This document shows, piece after piece, positions 47,445-58,379 of a DNA stretch of 64,000 nucleotides (positions within the stretch are counted from its first letter, which is position 1; every line of letters starts with the position of its first letter). Source of the stretch: Leucocoprinus leucothites (lineage: Eukaryota > Basidiomycota > Agaricomycetes > Agaricales > Agaricaceae); NCBI GenBank assembly GCA_013368445.1, contig JAACJO010000010.1, positions 558,001 to 622,000 on the forward strand. Reading direction: 5' to 3'. Position numbers and translations under genes: made by a program. A model generated the notes under the pieces. That model saw only the letters and a program-made list of their open reading frames with translations, searched no databases and was not told the DNA's origin.

Positions 47445-47806
47445 TCGCTGCTGAGTTTTGTAAATGCTTTAGGAATTTGGGAACCGTCCTGGCGATGGGT
47501 GTAGCTGTATAGTTTGCCACTGTAACAATTATGCTGTATTTTGCTCTGTTTTCTCTTTATTTTAAGAATATAATCCCCTGTATCGCTGAATTTGAATCTG
47601 AGGCCTGTGGCGAGCATGAGAGAAAAGGTAGAGTCGAGGGTTCCAGAGAAAGACTGCTTGGGTGATCCGGGAGAATTGAAGCTGATGACAAATCGATCAC
47701 TAGCCATGTGAGATATGTTGCAAATTGCGATTCTAATGGGCTAGCAGGATAATGGCTGGCTACGCATGGTGCTGGCAAATAGCATCCAGCTTCGATGCCT
47801 TGAAAG

Positions 47807-48170
47807 TTAACAACACGAATGTGTTGGGCTGTGCCGAACTTGGGCTCGGGGGACCGCAAAGGGAGTGGTAAACCGCTCACCCAACCCGTCCTGTCCACTA
47901 CCTTGATACTTCTCCACCATCTTTTGCGCCCGGTGCATCATGGACTTGGTTACATAGGTTACCCCTCGCGAACCCCGAACATCATCACCCTGCCGGCCAG
48001 CCCTCCCTTTCTGCTGTCTTCCATGATTGGGATGCTTACATTCAATATTGATTACATCCTCCACATTTGGAAAGTCTATACCAACAACTAGCGTATCGGT
48101 AGCAATTATTATTCGCATTTCAAGGTCCTCTACAAATAAGCGACGAGTCTCTGTGTTATAATCAGGGAAG
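47807..48170 (-). pseudogene. RecQ-type helicase C-terminal fragment
   Basis: On the minus strand, TRRLFVEDLEMRIIIATD leads into TLVVGIDFPNVEDVINI, then HPNHGRQQKGRAGRQGDD and GVTYVTKSMMHRAQKMVEKY. These are helicase motifs IV-VI of the RecQ-like superfamily-2 enzymes that are numerous in Agaricomycetes; QQKGRAGRQG is motif VI. Nothing upstream encodes the DEAH half or a start codon in frame, and the reading frame upstream of TRRLF breaks. So this is a truncated relic, located just outside the 3' border of PL14 copy A. Confidence 0.7.
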
Positions 48171-49059
48171 CTTCGAGGATGTAGTCGTGGATATCATAAG
48201 GAAGGCGGGGTCGGAGGAGTCTTGCCAGGTGTTAACCTTCAATTGAGCAGGGATCCGCTCCGGGCTGGGTGGGGGTAGGGTCTTCCATACGGGCGGATGT
48301 AAAGACAGTGGTGGTGAATTGTAAGTGGGAGTCGGCAGGGAGGGAAAGAGCAGAAATAAGGCTCTGTTGATTCTCGCAGCACAACATGACGTCGACAAAG
48401 CGCGTGAGACACGCTGCACGTGTTATGCCGGGGTGGCCAACAGGCGGAGTTGGTATATTTTTTTATTGCTGTGGCCGATTGAAGCACAAGTTCAACCACG
48501 TGAACTTACCGGATTTTTTGCATCAACAATGTCACGTGATCGTGTTTCAACACTCATAACTTACCATTCTAGTCAAGAAGCCTATAATTTCGTCATCACC
48601 AGTAGCTTAGTGCTGAACTTAGGCTACCTTATGAATGCTCTGCCGGCATTTGATCCTTCGGCACAAATCCAGACGTCAGATTTAAGCTTCCATATTTCTA
48701 AGTCAGCATAAGTGAGAAGATGTTTTCCTGATGACAGGCCTCTCTCAAAATTAAAGTTTACAACACAAGCAGTTTAGAGATCCGATGATTCAGAAACCGA
48801 TATGATCACCAGCATATTCGGCTTGTCCGTTTTCGTGAGTTTAGAACTGTTTAAAAATTTGGTTTATTGCTCTAAACGCTACGGAATGGCTTTCGTTGTC
48901 TGACTCTCAGGAAATTATACATTTGACCTCAGGGTGAAATCTACTTGGCATTCAGGGACTTGACAGGTAGCTGACTCTCCTGTCAGTCTTAACTGAGCGT
49001 CATCTCGTAATATTAATTTAGACCCCGCGTCCTGAGCTATCAGCCAGAGGTTGCGGCCT
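48171..49059. other. Spacer between helicase fragment and duplication copy B
   Basis: No gene supported. The left part may hold more helicase remnant (minus-strand stretch DIHDYILEASLI), but the frame is lost. The right part is AT-rich and empty. Confidence 0.45.
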
Positions 49060-49270
49060 TGGACACGAACGGGTGTGTGGTCTGCGTTCGGGTGAGGAAG
49101 TTCTTCTTCCTCGAAAGTATGGCTCTGCTGTATTCGCGAAAATTGTCTATGGAACAATAGTTCGGATGGCCATACAAATGTCCCCAAAACGGAAAACCAA
49201 GTTGCATCCTCTTTTTGTCGTCTGGATAGCTAAAAAAAAAAAGACATGGCGCTTCTAGGTGGTTATGTTG

Positions 49271-49277
49271 TATAAAA
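49271..49277 (+). promoter_or_regulatory. TATA box of PL14 copy B
   Basis: TATAAAA 94 bp before the ATG, matching copy A in position. Confidence 0.6.
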
Positions 49278-49364
49278 ACCTGTCTAGAATGAACAAGAGG
49301 AATTTAGCTTCTGGTCGCCCCGTCTTCTCGCCTTATTTCCTTCTACTGTGCGCCCAGCTTCTTT

Positions 49365-50405
49365 ATGATGAAGTTCGCCGCTTCTCTGGCTTCTATCTTC
49401 CTCCTAGCAACGACAGAGTTGGTCTCTGCCTCCCACTTCAATGTCACGCGTCGCGACGACGGTAGGATGTCCAACCTCTTTCCCGTCTCCGGTAGTCCAC
49501 GGTGGACAACGCTCGCTGGTGCGCAAGGTGCACTCAGCCTGAGCAACACGACTCTCCGTCCCCAGAAGGTCACCAATCGCTGTCCCTTCACCTACGAGGA
49601 CTCACCTGATGGGGTCAAGTCTCTCAAGGCTCACTACCCTAAGGGTTCATACAAACCCAGTGTCGATCCATGTGGCGGTGTAACGTTCTATGCCCCTGGA
49701 CCTACGAGTGTCGATCTCACAACGGCGGAGGAAGCACTCTTCAGCTACTCCGTTTACTTCCCCCAAGGGTTCGATTTCGTACAAGGAGGCAAGCTTCCTG
49801 GTCTCTGTAAGCATCTCTTTACCTTTTATTATGAATCCGGATTTCTGATATAATTTCAGATGGAGGTGATGATGCTGACACGGCCTTCACTTGCTCTGGC
49901 GGTCGCCGCGATACCACTTGTTGGTCTGTCCGCTTGATGTGGAGAGCCAACGGTGACGGAGAGCTCTACCTCTACCTTCCTCCGTATGACGATCCCAGAT
50001 TTGCCGTGAACAAGAAGCTCTGCAGTTTGCCGAACTCGGCCTGCGACCCCACGTACGGCATTTCGGTGAACACTGGATCGTACAGGTTTGCCACTGGCGG
50101 GTGGACGACTGTTGCGCAGAGAGTGAAGCTCAACGATGTTGGTCAGTCCAACGGAGAGATTGAACTGTTCGTTGATGGGAAGAGCACCATCAGAGTTACT
50201 GGCGTTATCATCCGAGATGCTGATGCTGGTCGTTTCCAAGGAATGCAAGTCCAGACCTTCTTTGGAGGTGAGTTTTGGATAGATCCAGTTGATGTCGATT
50301 AACATGCTGACGCCAATGATAGGTTCGAGCGCTGATTGGGCGACGCCGAGGGACCAAGACGTTTACTTTGCTAACTTTGGAGCCGAGATCATTTCGAAGT
50401 TTTAA
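49365..50405 (+). CDS. Polysaccharide lyase family 14-type secreted protein, copy B
   Basis: Close paralogue of the upstream PL14 gene. Across exon 1 I count 11 differences in 148 residues, several in the leader (MMKFAASLASIFLLATTELV) and at QNS/EDS, VSF/VTF and AKEA/AEEA. Exon 2 begins after the same intron and reads ADTAFTCSGGRRDTTCWSVRLMWRANG; RRD is the more usual family form than RHD of copy A. GSYRFATGGWTTVAQRVKLND and GEIELFVDGKS follow. The last exon ends IISKF at 50405. Both copies look intact, so this is a recent functional duplicate, not a pseudogene. Signal peptide plus RR site as in copy A. Confidence 0.85.
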
Positions 50406-50760
50406 TCACTGATGAGTTTTGTAAAATTTTGGGAGCCGTCCTGGCGATGTATGTAACTGTTACTGTATAGTTTTCTATCGTTATAATTATGCTGTATTTT
50501 TCTCTCACTCTTAATAATATACCCCCCTGTATCGCTGAACTTGAATCTTGAGGCTTGTGGCGAGCATGAGAGAAAAGGTAGAGTCAAGGGTCCAGATAAA
50601 GACGATTGGCTGATCCGGGAGAATTGAAGCTGATGACAAATCGATCACCAGCCACGTGAGGTATGTTTGTAAATCGCGATTCAGGTTTACAACTCCGCCC
50701 AAGGACTCTTCCTGTGAACAAGTTCAACTTGAATTGTTATCCCCAGCCTACTTTAAAATC

Positions 50761-51894
50761 ATGGTATGCGTTTACTTTTGTGTATTTTGAAGAAATGTTG
50801 ATCTCTTGTATAGGTTTCTCCCGCAGTTACACGCCGTTTGATGCGAGAGCTCGCTGACCTCAGAAAAAACCCTCCGGAGGGCATTCGTATCCAAACCAAT
50901 GAAGAAGATATGTTGGACGTCACCGGCATAATTGAAGGTCCCGGTATGTCTCAAATAGCCCCCTATTCCGATCGGAGTTGAGGCCCTTACCATTTTATTC
51001 GATGACCTAGAGGGTACTCCTTATGCTGGAGGCTATTTCAAGGTCAAGTTCAAGTTCACGGAAGAGTTTCCTGCAGCACCACCAAAGTGTAGGTGATTTA
51101 CATCTTCTGCTATTTCACTTGCCTAATACCGGCCCATAGGTTGGTTCGCGACCAAAATATTCCACCCCAATGTCTCGAATGCGGGAGAAATCTGTGTTAA
51201 CACTTTGAAGAAGGACTGGAAATCACAATACGGCATTGGCCACATCCTAGTGACAGTCAAGTGCCTGCTCATCTACCCTAACCCCGAGTCCGCATTGGAC
51301 GAGGAGGCAGGGAAATTGCTCTTGGAGGATTATGAGAGTTACTGCAGTCGTGCCAAGTTGATTACGAGTGTGCACGCGACGCCACGCGTCAAGCCAGTCG
51401 AATTCAACGACCCTGCTCCCTCCGAATCATCCTCCCCTGCCGCTTCGGCTTCTACCTCTGCCGCCTCTTCTTCCAAGTCCACACCCGCGACATTGACATC
51501 CCCACCGACGGCTACCTCTTCAGTTCCCAATGCCACCACGAATACCCCACCACCGTCAGGGACACCTTCGTTGGTTTCACCTACTCCTTTCCTACCTCTC
51601 CCTGTTATCGCGCGGAAGTCTGTTTCGCCGGTTGCACAGCCTCACCCGCGTAAAACTTCTCTTGCTGCAGAAAAGGAAGGTCCAAGGAAAGAAAGAGATC
51701 GCCATCCATCGCCCTCTCCTCTTTCCACGGCTGATGCGAATGTTGGTGGCAACGCAAAACCAGCGGCTGGCGTGGGACTTGGCCTTGCAAACAATGCCAT
51801 GCCCACTGGAACAACGAAGGCTGTTAAGAGGGCTGCGACAGGAAGTGCCACTACGAATGCGGAGAAGAGGAAGAAGGCTCTGAAAAGATTGTGA
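50761..51894 (+). CDS. UBE2S-like ubiquitin-conjugating enzyme E2 with APC/C-docking tail
   Basis: The E2 fold starts [20 protein letters not shown] after a one-codon first exon (ATG at 50761-50763, intron 50764-50813). Then [38 protein letters not shown], and the active-site strand [12 protein letters not shown] with the catalytic Cys. [31 protein letters not shown] is the UBE2S-type region. A Ser/Pro/Thr-rich tail of about 150 residues follows, ending [12 protein letters not shown]2S, which extends Lys11 chains for the anaphase-promoting complex, ends in the very similar ALRRL that docks on the complex. That shared tail supports orthology beyond the E2 fold. Budding yeast lacks this E2. Four coding exons by my reading. 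Confidence 0.86.
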
Positions 51895-52334
51895 GCGCCC
51901 CCTGTTCACCTCTGTTGATGCTTGTGTTGCGGTGGGGTATTGCTATGGTGTATACCTTTGTATTGTGGTGGAATGATGGACATTATTATCACTACTATAG
52001 TCGTTTTGTTTTGAGACTTGCTTTCCTCTCCATTGTTCAACTATACTGCATTTTTACCGTCTCTATCTACGCTTCCCTATCTGTCTTATTGCAAGTAGTC
52101 CGCGTGGCTGCTCCTTGGAAGTTTATGAATCTCACGATGATCAGAGGAAACTGTGGTAATTGAGATTCATTCGATCATAGATCGTCACTTATTTGGCTCT
52201 ATCCCCAACTGCAAACATTTGAAGCCCTCGAGACGGTTGAGCGGCGCTTTCTCCGCGACTCCACCACCCAGCGTTCTGTCCTGGCTGACTCTCTACTCTC
52301 GCCTACAGGATACCCATAACTTGCTGCATACACC
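51895..52334. other. Intergenic
   Basis: 3' flank of the E2 gene and upstream region of the next gene. No gene seen. Confidence 0.5.
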
Positions 52335-53572
52335 ATGCAACAAGAGCCAACACCCGGGCCTTCCAAAACAAGTCGGTTCGTCATTCGAACGTGAGTAATT
52401 CACGCCTGCTCAGCGTAATATCTCATTAATCTGATGTAAAGCACCGACGTGTTGCAGGACATGCGCGTCAATGTGTACGAAGAGGGATCCGCAGGCCGGC
52501 CCATTTGGTACAAGGTGAGTCGATGTCGATTTATGTGACTTCAACCTCAATTAATATAATATATTTGGCCAAACTATTTAGGAACGATTTCTTGGTGACA
52601 ATGAAATAGTCGAGCAACTTGTTGTAAGTCGTATATCTCGTCGTACAATACTGTGCTGGTGTTCTGACGTCTTATTCTCTCGATCCAGCACAACCAGACG
52701 TCCAAAATATGCTGGACAATTCACCGGCCATTCCGGGGATGGTATATACGTCTCCGATCACCAATGTTCCCGCCCGGAGTGTTCATACCGCTCACGCCGG
52801 TCCCACAGGCGTCTCCTTACCACGTCGATGCCTCGCTTTCATTCTCCTCTCGGACGAACTTCACACCCCCCTCGCCTGGTCAGGCAGAAACGGTCCAAAG
52901 GAACTTGACACTTCAAGATGATAGTAGTCAAGCAAGTATTCATTCATACCCCCCTACACCGCCTGCTACACACCTTCGTCCCCCAGGCGGTGTTTCAGGA
53001 CCGCCTAAGGGAGGGACAGACTCACAATCTCAAGTCACGCAGTTCATACTCGCTCCTACGGGTACTGCACCGACTCAACAGAGCCCTACTCAGCAATCTT
53101 TCTTCTCTCGTGCACTTTCGATGTTGAAGTCACACAGCCCGACGCACTCGAATTCATTCAAGCTTTCCCGTGTTCCATTGAACACACCTTTATCGCCGCC
53201 GCCGCCTTATGCACTCAACCTCCCCGCCCCTGACGCACTTCGATCAACAGTACCTTTGACTAACTCCACTCCCGTCCCAGGCTCTCCGGGCTCTGCTAGT
53301 ACAGCTGTGGTACCGCTACACACACCATTACTTACGTTCCATGATCAGACTCCCGTCCTGACGGTTCGTTCGTTGACGGGGCTATTGGAGATTGAGAAGG
53401 CAGAAGAGGTTTTACTAGGTGTTGACACGAGCTTTTGGATCGCAGTTGCTTTAACTTATCTAGAGTTTTTGGAAGAACGGGAGGTATGTTCGATGTAGTC
53501 TATTGTCGCAAAAGTACTGTTTAGGAATCTAATTTAATTCCCCAGAGCTATATTGCAGCTGTAAACGACTGA
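52335..53572 (+). CDS. Hypothetical protein, Pro/Ser-rich middle with helical C-terminus
   Basis: No named family. Start MQQEPTPGPSKTSRFVIRT at 52335; short exons follow: TDVLQDMRVNVYEEGSAGRP, ERFLGDNEIVEQLV, then a long exon beginning HNQTSKICWTIHRPF with a Pro/Ser-rich centre (SYPPTPPATHLRPPGG). The C-terminal part TVRSLTGLLEIEKAEEVLLG, SFWIAVALTYLEFLEE looks folded. With an intron at 53485-53546 it ends ESYIAAVND at 53572; without it, it ends VCSM. A competing frame over 52709-52921 exists at the start of the long exon (NMLDNSPAIPGM), so that junction is uncertain. Clean small introns and coding-like ends support a real gene. Confidence 0.6.
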
Positions 53573-53742
53573 GTTATATTAACTATGTATTAGGCGTCGG
53601 AGAGTGCAATAATAAAGGTTGACTGGGGGTGCGTGGGGTAACATTACATCTATCTAGACCTATGTCTGCGACGAGCATGACGAGAATAAAGGGTAAGGAT
53701 GTATAGGCATAACTGAGTGTCCAAACGAAACATGAAACTAAA

Positions 53743-54688
53743 TTAAGCATCAAATACACTCGTATTCGAAGATTCAGGAGATTTTCGGCGACGTTGAGTG
53801 GCAAAGTAGATATTTAACTTGGTTCCGGCAAGCTCGTGTCCTTCAAAGGTAGCCATAACCTTCTCAGCGGTCTCCAAGTCCTTAAGCGTGACGAACACTT
53901 TCGAAGTCGGATTGCCATCAGCATCTTTCACTATGACAAATATTAGCCAGGCAGCTGGTGAGGACTCTGAAGCATGACGTACTGAAGTGTACCCGCTGGA
54001 TACTTTTGTTGAAATTGTGTAGCAACGCTAGCACTGATGCCTCGTCACCCGGCACGGGATAGTTGGGTATGTGGATGGTATTGTTGGGTTGCCCAGGACC
54101 CCTGCGCCATTGTCGTGGTAAGCCCTTAGCAGGTTCAATGCGAATAACTCTTTCATTGATTACAAAGGGCTCTTCATTCCCCGAATCAAGGACTCGCGCT
54201 GCGTCTTCCTCATCTCTGAACTCGATGTAGGCGCGTCCATTTTGTTGACCCTGAGAATTCGTGACTAGGAGGATTGGCGTAAGTCAGGTAGTGCTGGAAC
54301 TACTAAAATGCGACATACCTAGTTCAATTCGACGGATAGGGCCATACGTCGAGAATGCCTCGCGGATATCGTTCTCTTCAACGCTCCAGGAAAGATTTCC
54401 AAGATGTAGAATGCGTGGTTTCCTAAAACTTCCAGTAGCGTTACCCTGAGTGTTATACTCCTGGGACTTTGTCTGGTTTACTGAAGTCACGTCGAGTGCG
54501 CTTAGGTCTGATGCAGCTTGGGCAAGTTGGTCAAAAGTTGCAGGTGCTTCTTGGGAGAGAGCACGAGAAATTGAGAATGACCGGTGTGCTGCTACAAGGA
54601 CAGATCTCTGGGCATGTCTGCTCAATGAAGAGGAGACACGGAGTGAGAGCGTAAGGCGCGCTTGCTGACGGAGGAGGTTGCTGAACAT
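53743..54688 (-). CDS. Mitochondrial RNA-binding protein with two RRMs
   Basis: Start MFSNLLRQQARLTLSLRVSS at 54688: an Arg/Ser/Leu-rich presequence (SLSRHAQRSVLVAAHRSFSI) typical of mitochondrial import. The first RRM begins KPRILHLGNLSWSVEENDIR (RNP2 ILHLGNL), with AFSTYGPIRRIEL; after an intron comes NGRAYIEFRDEEDAARVL (RNP1 NGRAYIEF). A second, weaker RRM has NNTIHIPNYPVPGDEASVL and, after another intron, PTSKVFVTLKDLETAEKVMATFEGHELAGTKLNIYFA. It ends SSNTSVFDA at 53743. Three exons. Such proteins work in mitochondrial mRNA processing or translation; the specific RNA is unknown. Confidence 0.8.
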
Positions 54689-55080
54689 GGTCGGAGTGAA
54701 GGATACACTCCGAATGCGTCACGAAAAAATACAGGACGTGGTCACGTGATTCTATTCCAGGTCGGGACTTGTATCGGTTTAGAGTTTTCTGGGCGCTAAG
54801 CACAAGGCTTTGGCTTCGACTTCATATTCGCTTGCTGTAGGAAACGAAGGAATGATAATTATGGCTAAGTCATGTTGCTACTCTCAGTCGCAAAATGAAA
54901 GGTGAGGAGCTATTGAAAAGAGGTAAATTACAAGTGCTAGAGGGTATGTACAATATTACCGAAACATCAGCCGAAAGCAGAATCCGAGTGGACCGCGATT
55001 GAGGGTGGAACAAAAAAGGCTGCAGGTCTGCCGCCCAAGGTAGAAGCGGCCTTCGGCGCTGGACACCCGCGTACTGGTAT
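54689..55080. other. Intergenic
   Basis: Upstream region of the RRM gene and 3' flank of the F-box-like gene; no gene seen. Confidence 0.5.
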
Positions 55081-56223
55081 TCACTGAGCCAAAGGGACAA
55101 CAGGTATCTCAAAGTCGATGAAGAAGGGACGAATATTCTCCCAACGTGAGAGTCTACTCATTATAGGAACGGCCAACGCAGTGCAGTTTGGGCTGTGGAA
55201 GAAGCGAAAGACTTCTTTCAATGCCTCTGTCACTCCAGGCAACTTTTTTACTATGAGCCCTGATTCCAGTTACGAAGACCAGTGTTAACACACCTGTACC
55301 GCTTTCGCGTTCTGTGTTTCTCCAACATGCAAACATGCGTACTCGTAATTGGTGGCTGCGGTTTCGATGGCGGAGAGAAATCTCTCCAAGTTTTTGTACG
55401 CTGCGTACTGTTCCTACGCGAGCACAAAGAACCAATGAGTAACAGACAAAGACTGTGACTGAAAAGGCCTTACGGTTGATATCGCCTGCCACTGTGATTG
55501 CGCGAGGTTCGGGGGCACTAGGGTAGTTACAAGTGAAGTGATCTGAACACAGTTGCGAACGAGTGTGATCCCTTCAGAGAGTATCAAGTTTAATCACTGC
55601 GGCTCTGGCACGACAATGCATGCAGCTTACCTGCTGTCACAAGTTTCTTCTCCCACCGGCATCGCAGTTTCAAGGAGGCAGCGAGCTCAGCTCCACCTAT
55701 CCGGAAAGAGCTGAGGTTCTCCAAACTGTCCAGTGCAAGCCCTTGTGCCATGATGAATGAGTTAAGAGGGCCAGTTACAGAGCTACGGCGTAGCGATATG
55801 GCCGATTTCAGGCGTGAGTAGGCCCCAAAGAGGTTCGACGGGTATTTGTCTGGATATTTAGTGGCAATCGCATCCCATCCTCCTGAAGTATCCCGGGTCA
55901 GTTGGGAAAGCTCGTGCATCAAATTCTCGGCGTCATGGACGACACTATTACGAATATTCGTTAAGAAATTCTGGTTGGAAGTAGGGGGGTGAAAGGCGTC
56001 ACCTATGGCCATTCCCTCTTTCAATAAGCCCGAATGTATCCATAGCAAGTTTGTGAGCGATATCATTAAACAGTGGTGAAACGTCGGCAAGAGTAGTGAA
56101 GACTCTTATATCCCATTCTGTTCCTTGACCAAGACCAACAGAATGAATACTAGTAGCGATAGTTCCGAGGAAGATCGTATAAAGAATTTCCGGTGGGAGA
56201 TTGTAAGCGGCTGGAGGGAGCAT
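55081..56223 (-). CDS. F-box-like hypothetical protein
   Basis: Start MLPPAAYNLPPEILYTIFLG at 56223. LPPEIL-IF at residues about 9-18 fits the start of an F-box, the Skp1-binding module of ubiquitin ligases; the rest of the box (FTTLADVSPLFNDIAHKLA) is a loose match. Then, after a probable intron, TNIRNSVVHDAENLMHELSQL, YPSNLFGAYSRLKSAISLRR, and LDSLENLSSFRIGGAELAASL. Further exons hold GITLVRNCVQITSLVT, NLERFLSAIETAATNYEYACL and VKKLPGVTEALKEVFRFFH. It ends FFIDFEIPVVPLAQ at 55081. Many Agaricomycetes have expanded families of such F-box proteins without leucine-rich repeats. Role unknown. Confidence 0.6.
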
Positions 56224-56877
56224 TGAAGAGGGATAGCAGGGAAAGCAAGAGTACCCAAGTCCGCAAGGTCGCCTGTAACTCTTAAAGCAACGGAGCTGTG
56301 AAGTATTGTGAGCTTTCAAAAGGGTCACACCAACATAGTAGGCGGTTGATCCAAGTATGATTCTTATTTGGTAGTGTTGTTAAGCTCATCATAAACCGGA
56401 AATGGAATTGCCAATTGCAATCCTACTATGCCAGAAGACCTTCTCACGTACATTGTACTGCCACTACCAACCGCCACAACATACAACCACTCTACATCAT
56501 AGGAATTACTCAAGCTCTAGTGGGGTCACACGCAGTTGGCCTGTAACAACTGCTTTCCCCTGCGTTCTCAGCGCTTTCCCATCATTTGACACTGCCGCCA
56601 CTCCATACCAGATGCCAGATGCCAATGCATCATGCATCATTGATCGCGGGACTTGTCATATTTATATTACATACTGTTCTACCAACTTATCAAAGGTTCA
56701 CACAGATGCCAAGAAACATAAATAGACGAAACTACCTGGGCGCACAGCTACGAACAAGGAGTAACAAAACTGGGAAGACGCCCACCAACATCATGTGGAT
56801 CCAGTTTTTCATTTTGTCAGATTGATTCGCTTGGCAACTGTATTTAAAATCGACCCCGGGCGACTTTGAAGTTCAGA
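56224..56877. other. Intergenic between divergent genes
   Basis: Upstream region shared by the F-box-like gene and the peroxidase gene. TATTTAAA at 56842-56849 is a TATA-like element close to the peroxidase start. No gene seen. Confidence 0.5.
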
Positions 56878-57815
56878 ATGTCTCGCCCACTTACATCGAT
56901 GACCAGCTCACCACCAAACGCCACCCCCTACTCGTCATCGACGCCTTCTTCGCTGGAGAGTCATCCGTACATTCAACCAGAATCGTCCGATAGCCGCTCA
57001 CCTTGTCCGGCTTTGAACACGCTCGCAAACCATGGTTACATGTTGAGTCTTTTTCGTATCTCACCCCATCGCTGGTACTGATCCACTATGTCGAACGCTA
57101 TAGTCAACGAACCGGAAAAGACATTAGCTTCTTGGAGCTCATAGATGCCCTCCAACACGTCTATAACCTATCCTGGCTTTTATCCTTGTTCCTGGCAGTT
57201 GTCGGGTTCCTGACCTCTGGGAAATTCACCTTCTCCGCCCCTCTGAGGGATCCTTCACGACCAGATACATGGTTCACCCGTATTCGAGACCTCGTACCGA
57301 TACCTCGGTGGACCATAGAACTCGGGTCGCTCTCCATCCGTGGACCGAAGAAGATCGCACACGACGCAGCTTTCGTCCATCCCAACTACATCCAATCACA
57401 CGCTCCAGACGGACGACTCTTGACGAAGCTGCTCTCGTTCGCGTCATCATGCAATCACGGACCAAACAAGTGTGGACTCTCCCTCGTCGACATGGCCCAC
57501 TATCACAAGGAAAGGGAAAGGGAACTTTCCAGCCCCTTGAACAAATTTCAACAACAAGTCGCGCTAGGGGAGTGTGGACTTGCGTGGGCGGTCATGCGTA
57601 GGCGTGCCAAGTCAATGGATCGCAAAGGATCTTCGGACAGCTCACTCTCTGAACGCGACGATATCATTACTGTAGACACAATTCAGAGATGGTTTGGGTG
57701 TGAACGGTTGCCTGATGATTGGTGGGTTGATGGTGGATCAAGGCCCATCGAATCTGTTGGGCTCTTCGAAGCTAGGCGACGGGCCAATCATGTTGCAAAA
57801 ATCAGTTCAAACTGA
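56878..57815 (+). CDS. Heme-thiolate peroxidase (chloroperoxidase / unspecific peroxygenase family), no leader
   Basis: Family 2 peroxidase, with a Cys-ligated heme, able to oxygenate or halogenate organic substrates with H2O2. Start MSRPLTSMTSSPPNATPYSS at 56878. The proximal motif SPCPALNTLANHGY holds the ligand Cys in PCP. An intron of about 68 bp (GTTGAG to ATAG, about 57041-57108) restores the usual HGYI-QRTGKDISFLELIDALQHVYNLS. GFLTSGKFT follows. The distal motif, IAHDAAFVHPN, keeps the His-Asp pair of the EHD/EGD box but has Ala before it instead of Glu. The rest (CGLSLVDMAHYHKERE, TIQRWFGCERLPDDW, GLFEARRRANHV) fits the family. No signal peptide is present, in contrast to secreted peroxygenases, so the product may be intracellular. 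Confidence 0.87.
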
Positions 57816-58379
57816 CATTCCTTATTATTTCTGGAAAGTCTTGCCCTTTTGTGGTCCAGACTTGACGCTCCTTGTAAAACACCGATGGCATATTGTTCCT
57901 GGTATTATCTAGCAACCTCCGGCCTACTTAAATTATATTATTTATAGCATTGATGTAGAATGTAGTCTGACCATGCACTATTTATTATTACCAAGTATCC
58001 CACAATAGAGAAAATACAATCATATCTCCACTGGTTGTTACTATGTAATATGCTGAAACTTGATCAACAATTGTGGCTGAGCTACTACTCGGTTGATCGT
58101 CTTAAGAATGATGCTATGCCAAGTTCCTAGTCGAGGTACAAATATAGAACGCCGTATACACGAAGCCTCCACCAGTTCTGTACGATAGTTATTTAGTCCG
58201 CTTATAACTTAAATCTACATTAATATGTTATCTGAAATCGCATTGATTGCTCAAACTCCTAGAAGATGATAAAGAAAGGGGGGATAAATGAGAGAGAAGA
58301 TCAAAAAGTCCATGAGGTTTATGATACAAAGGAGTGCAAGGACGAAGAGAACGAAACGGAGGGGGGCTAAATTACCAGT
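57816..58379. other. Intergenic between convergent genes
   Basis: AT-rich 3' flanks of the peroxidase and the membrane protein gene. No gene seen. Confidence 0.55.

Larger units (their letters stand above)
46110..47735 (+). repeat. Segmental duplication, copy A (PL14 gene with flanks)
   Basis: About 1.6 kb nearly collinear with 49060-50685. Similarity starts near GTGGTCTGCGT about 290 bp before the ATG, covers promoter, coding exons, introns and the 3' flank, and fades after GCGATTC near 47735. The offset between copies is about 2.96 kb. Confidence 0.85.
49060..50685 (+). repeat. Segmental duplication, copy B (PL14 gene with flanks)
   Basis: Partner of 46110-47735. Same order of promoter, exons and introns. 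After the gene, the CTGTATCGCTGAA and GGCGAGCATGAGAGAAAAGG blocks of the 3' flank are shared up to GCGATTC near 50685, where unique sequence resumes before the E2 gene. Confidence 0.85.

Noticed and set aside
52709..52921. Alternative frame NMLDNSPAIPGM at the start of the long exon of the hypothetical gene
   Set aside because: It stops at 52921, while the other frame continues for over 200 codons to the folded-looking C-terminus. Kept only as an uncertainty of the splice site.
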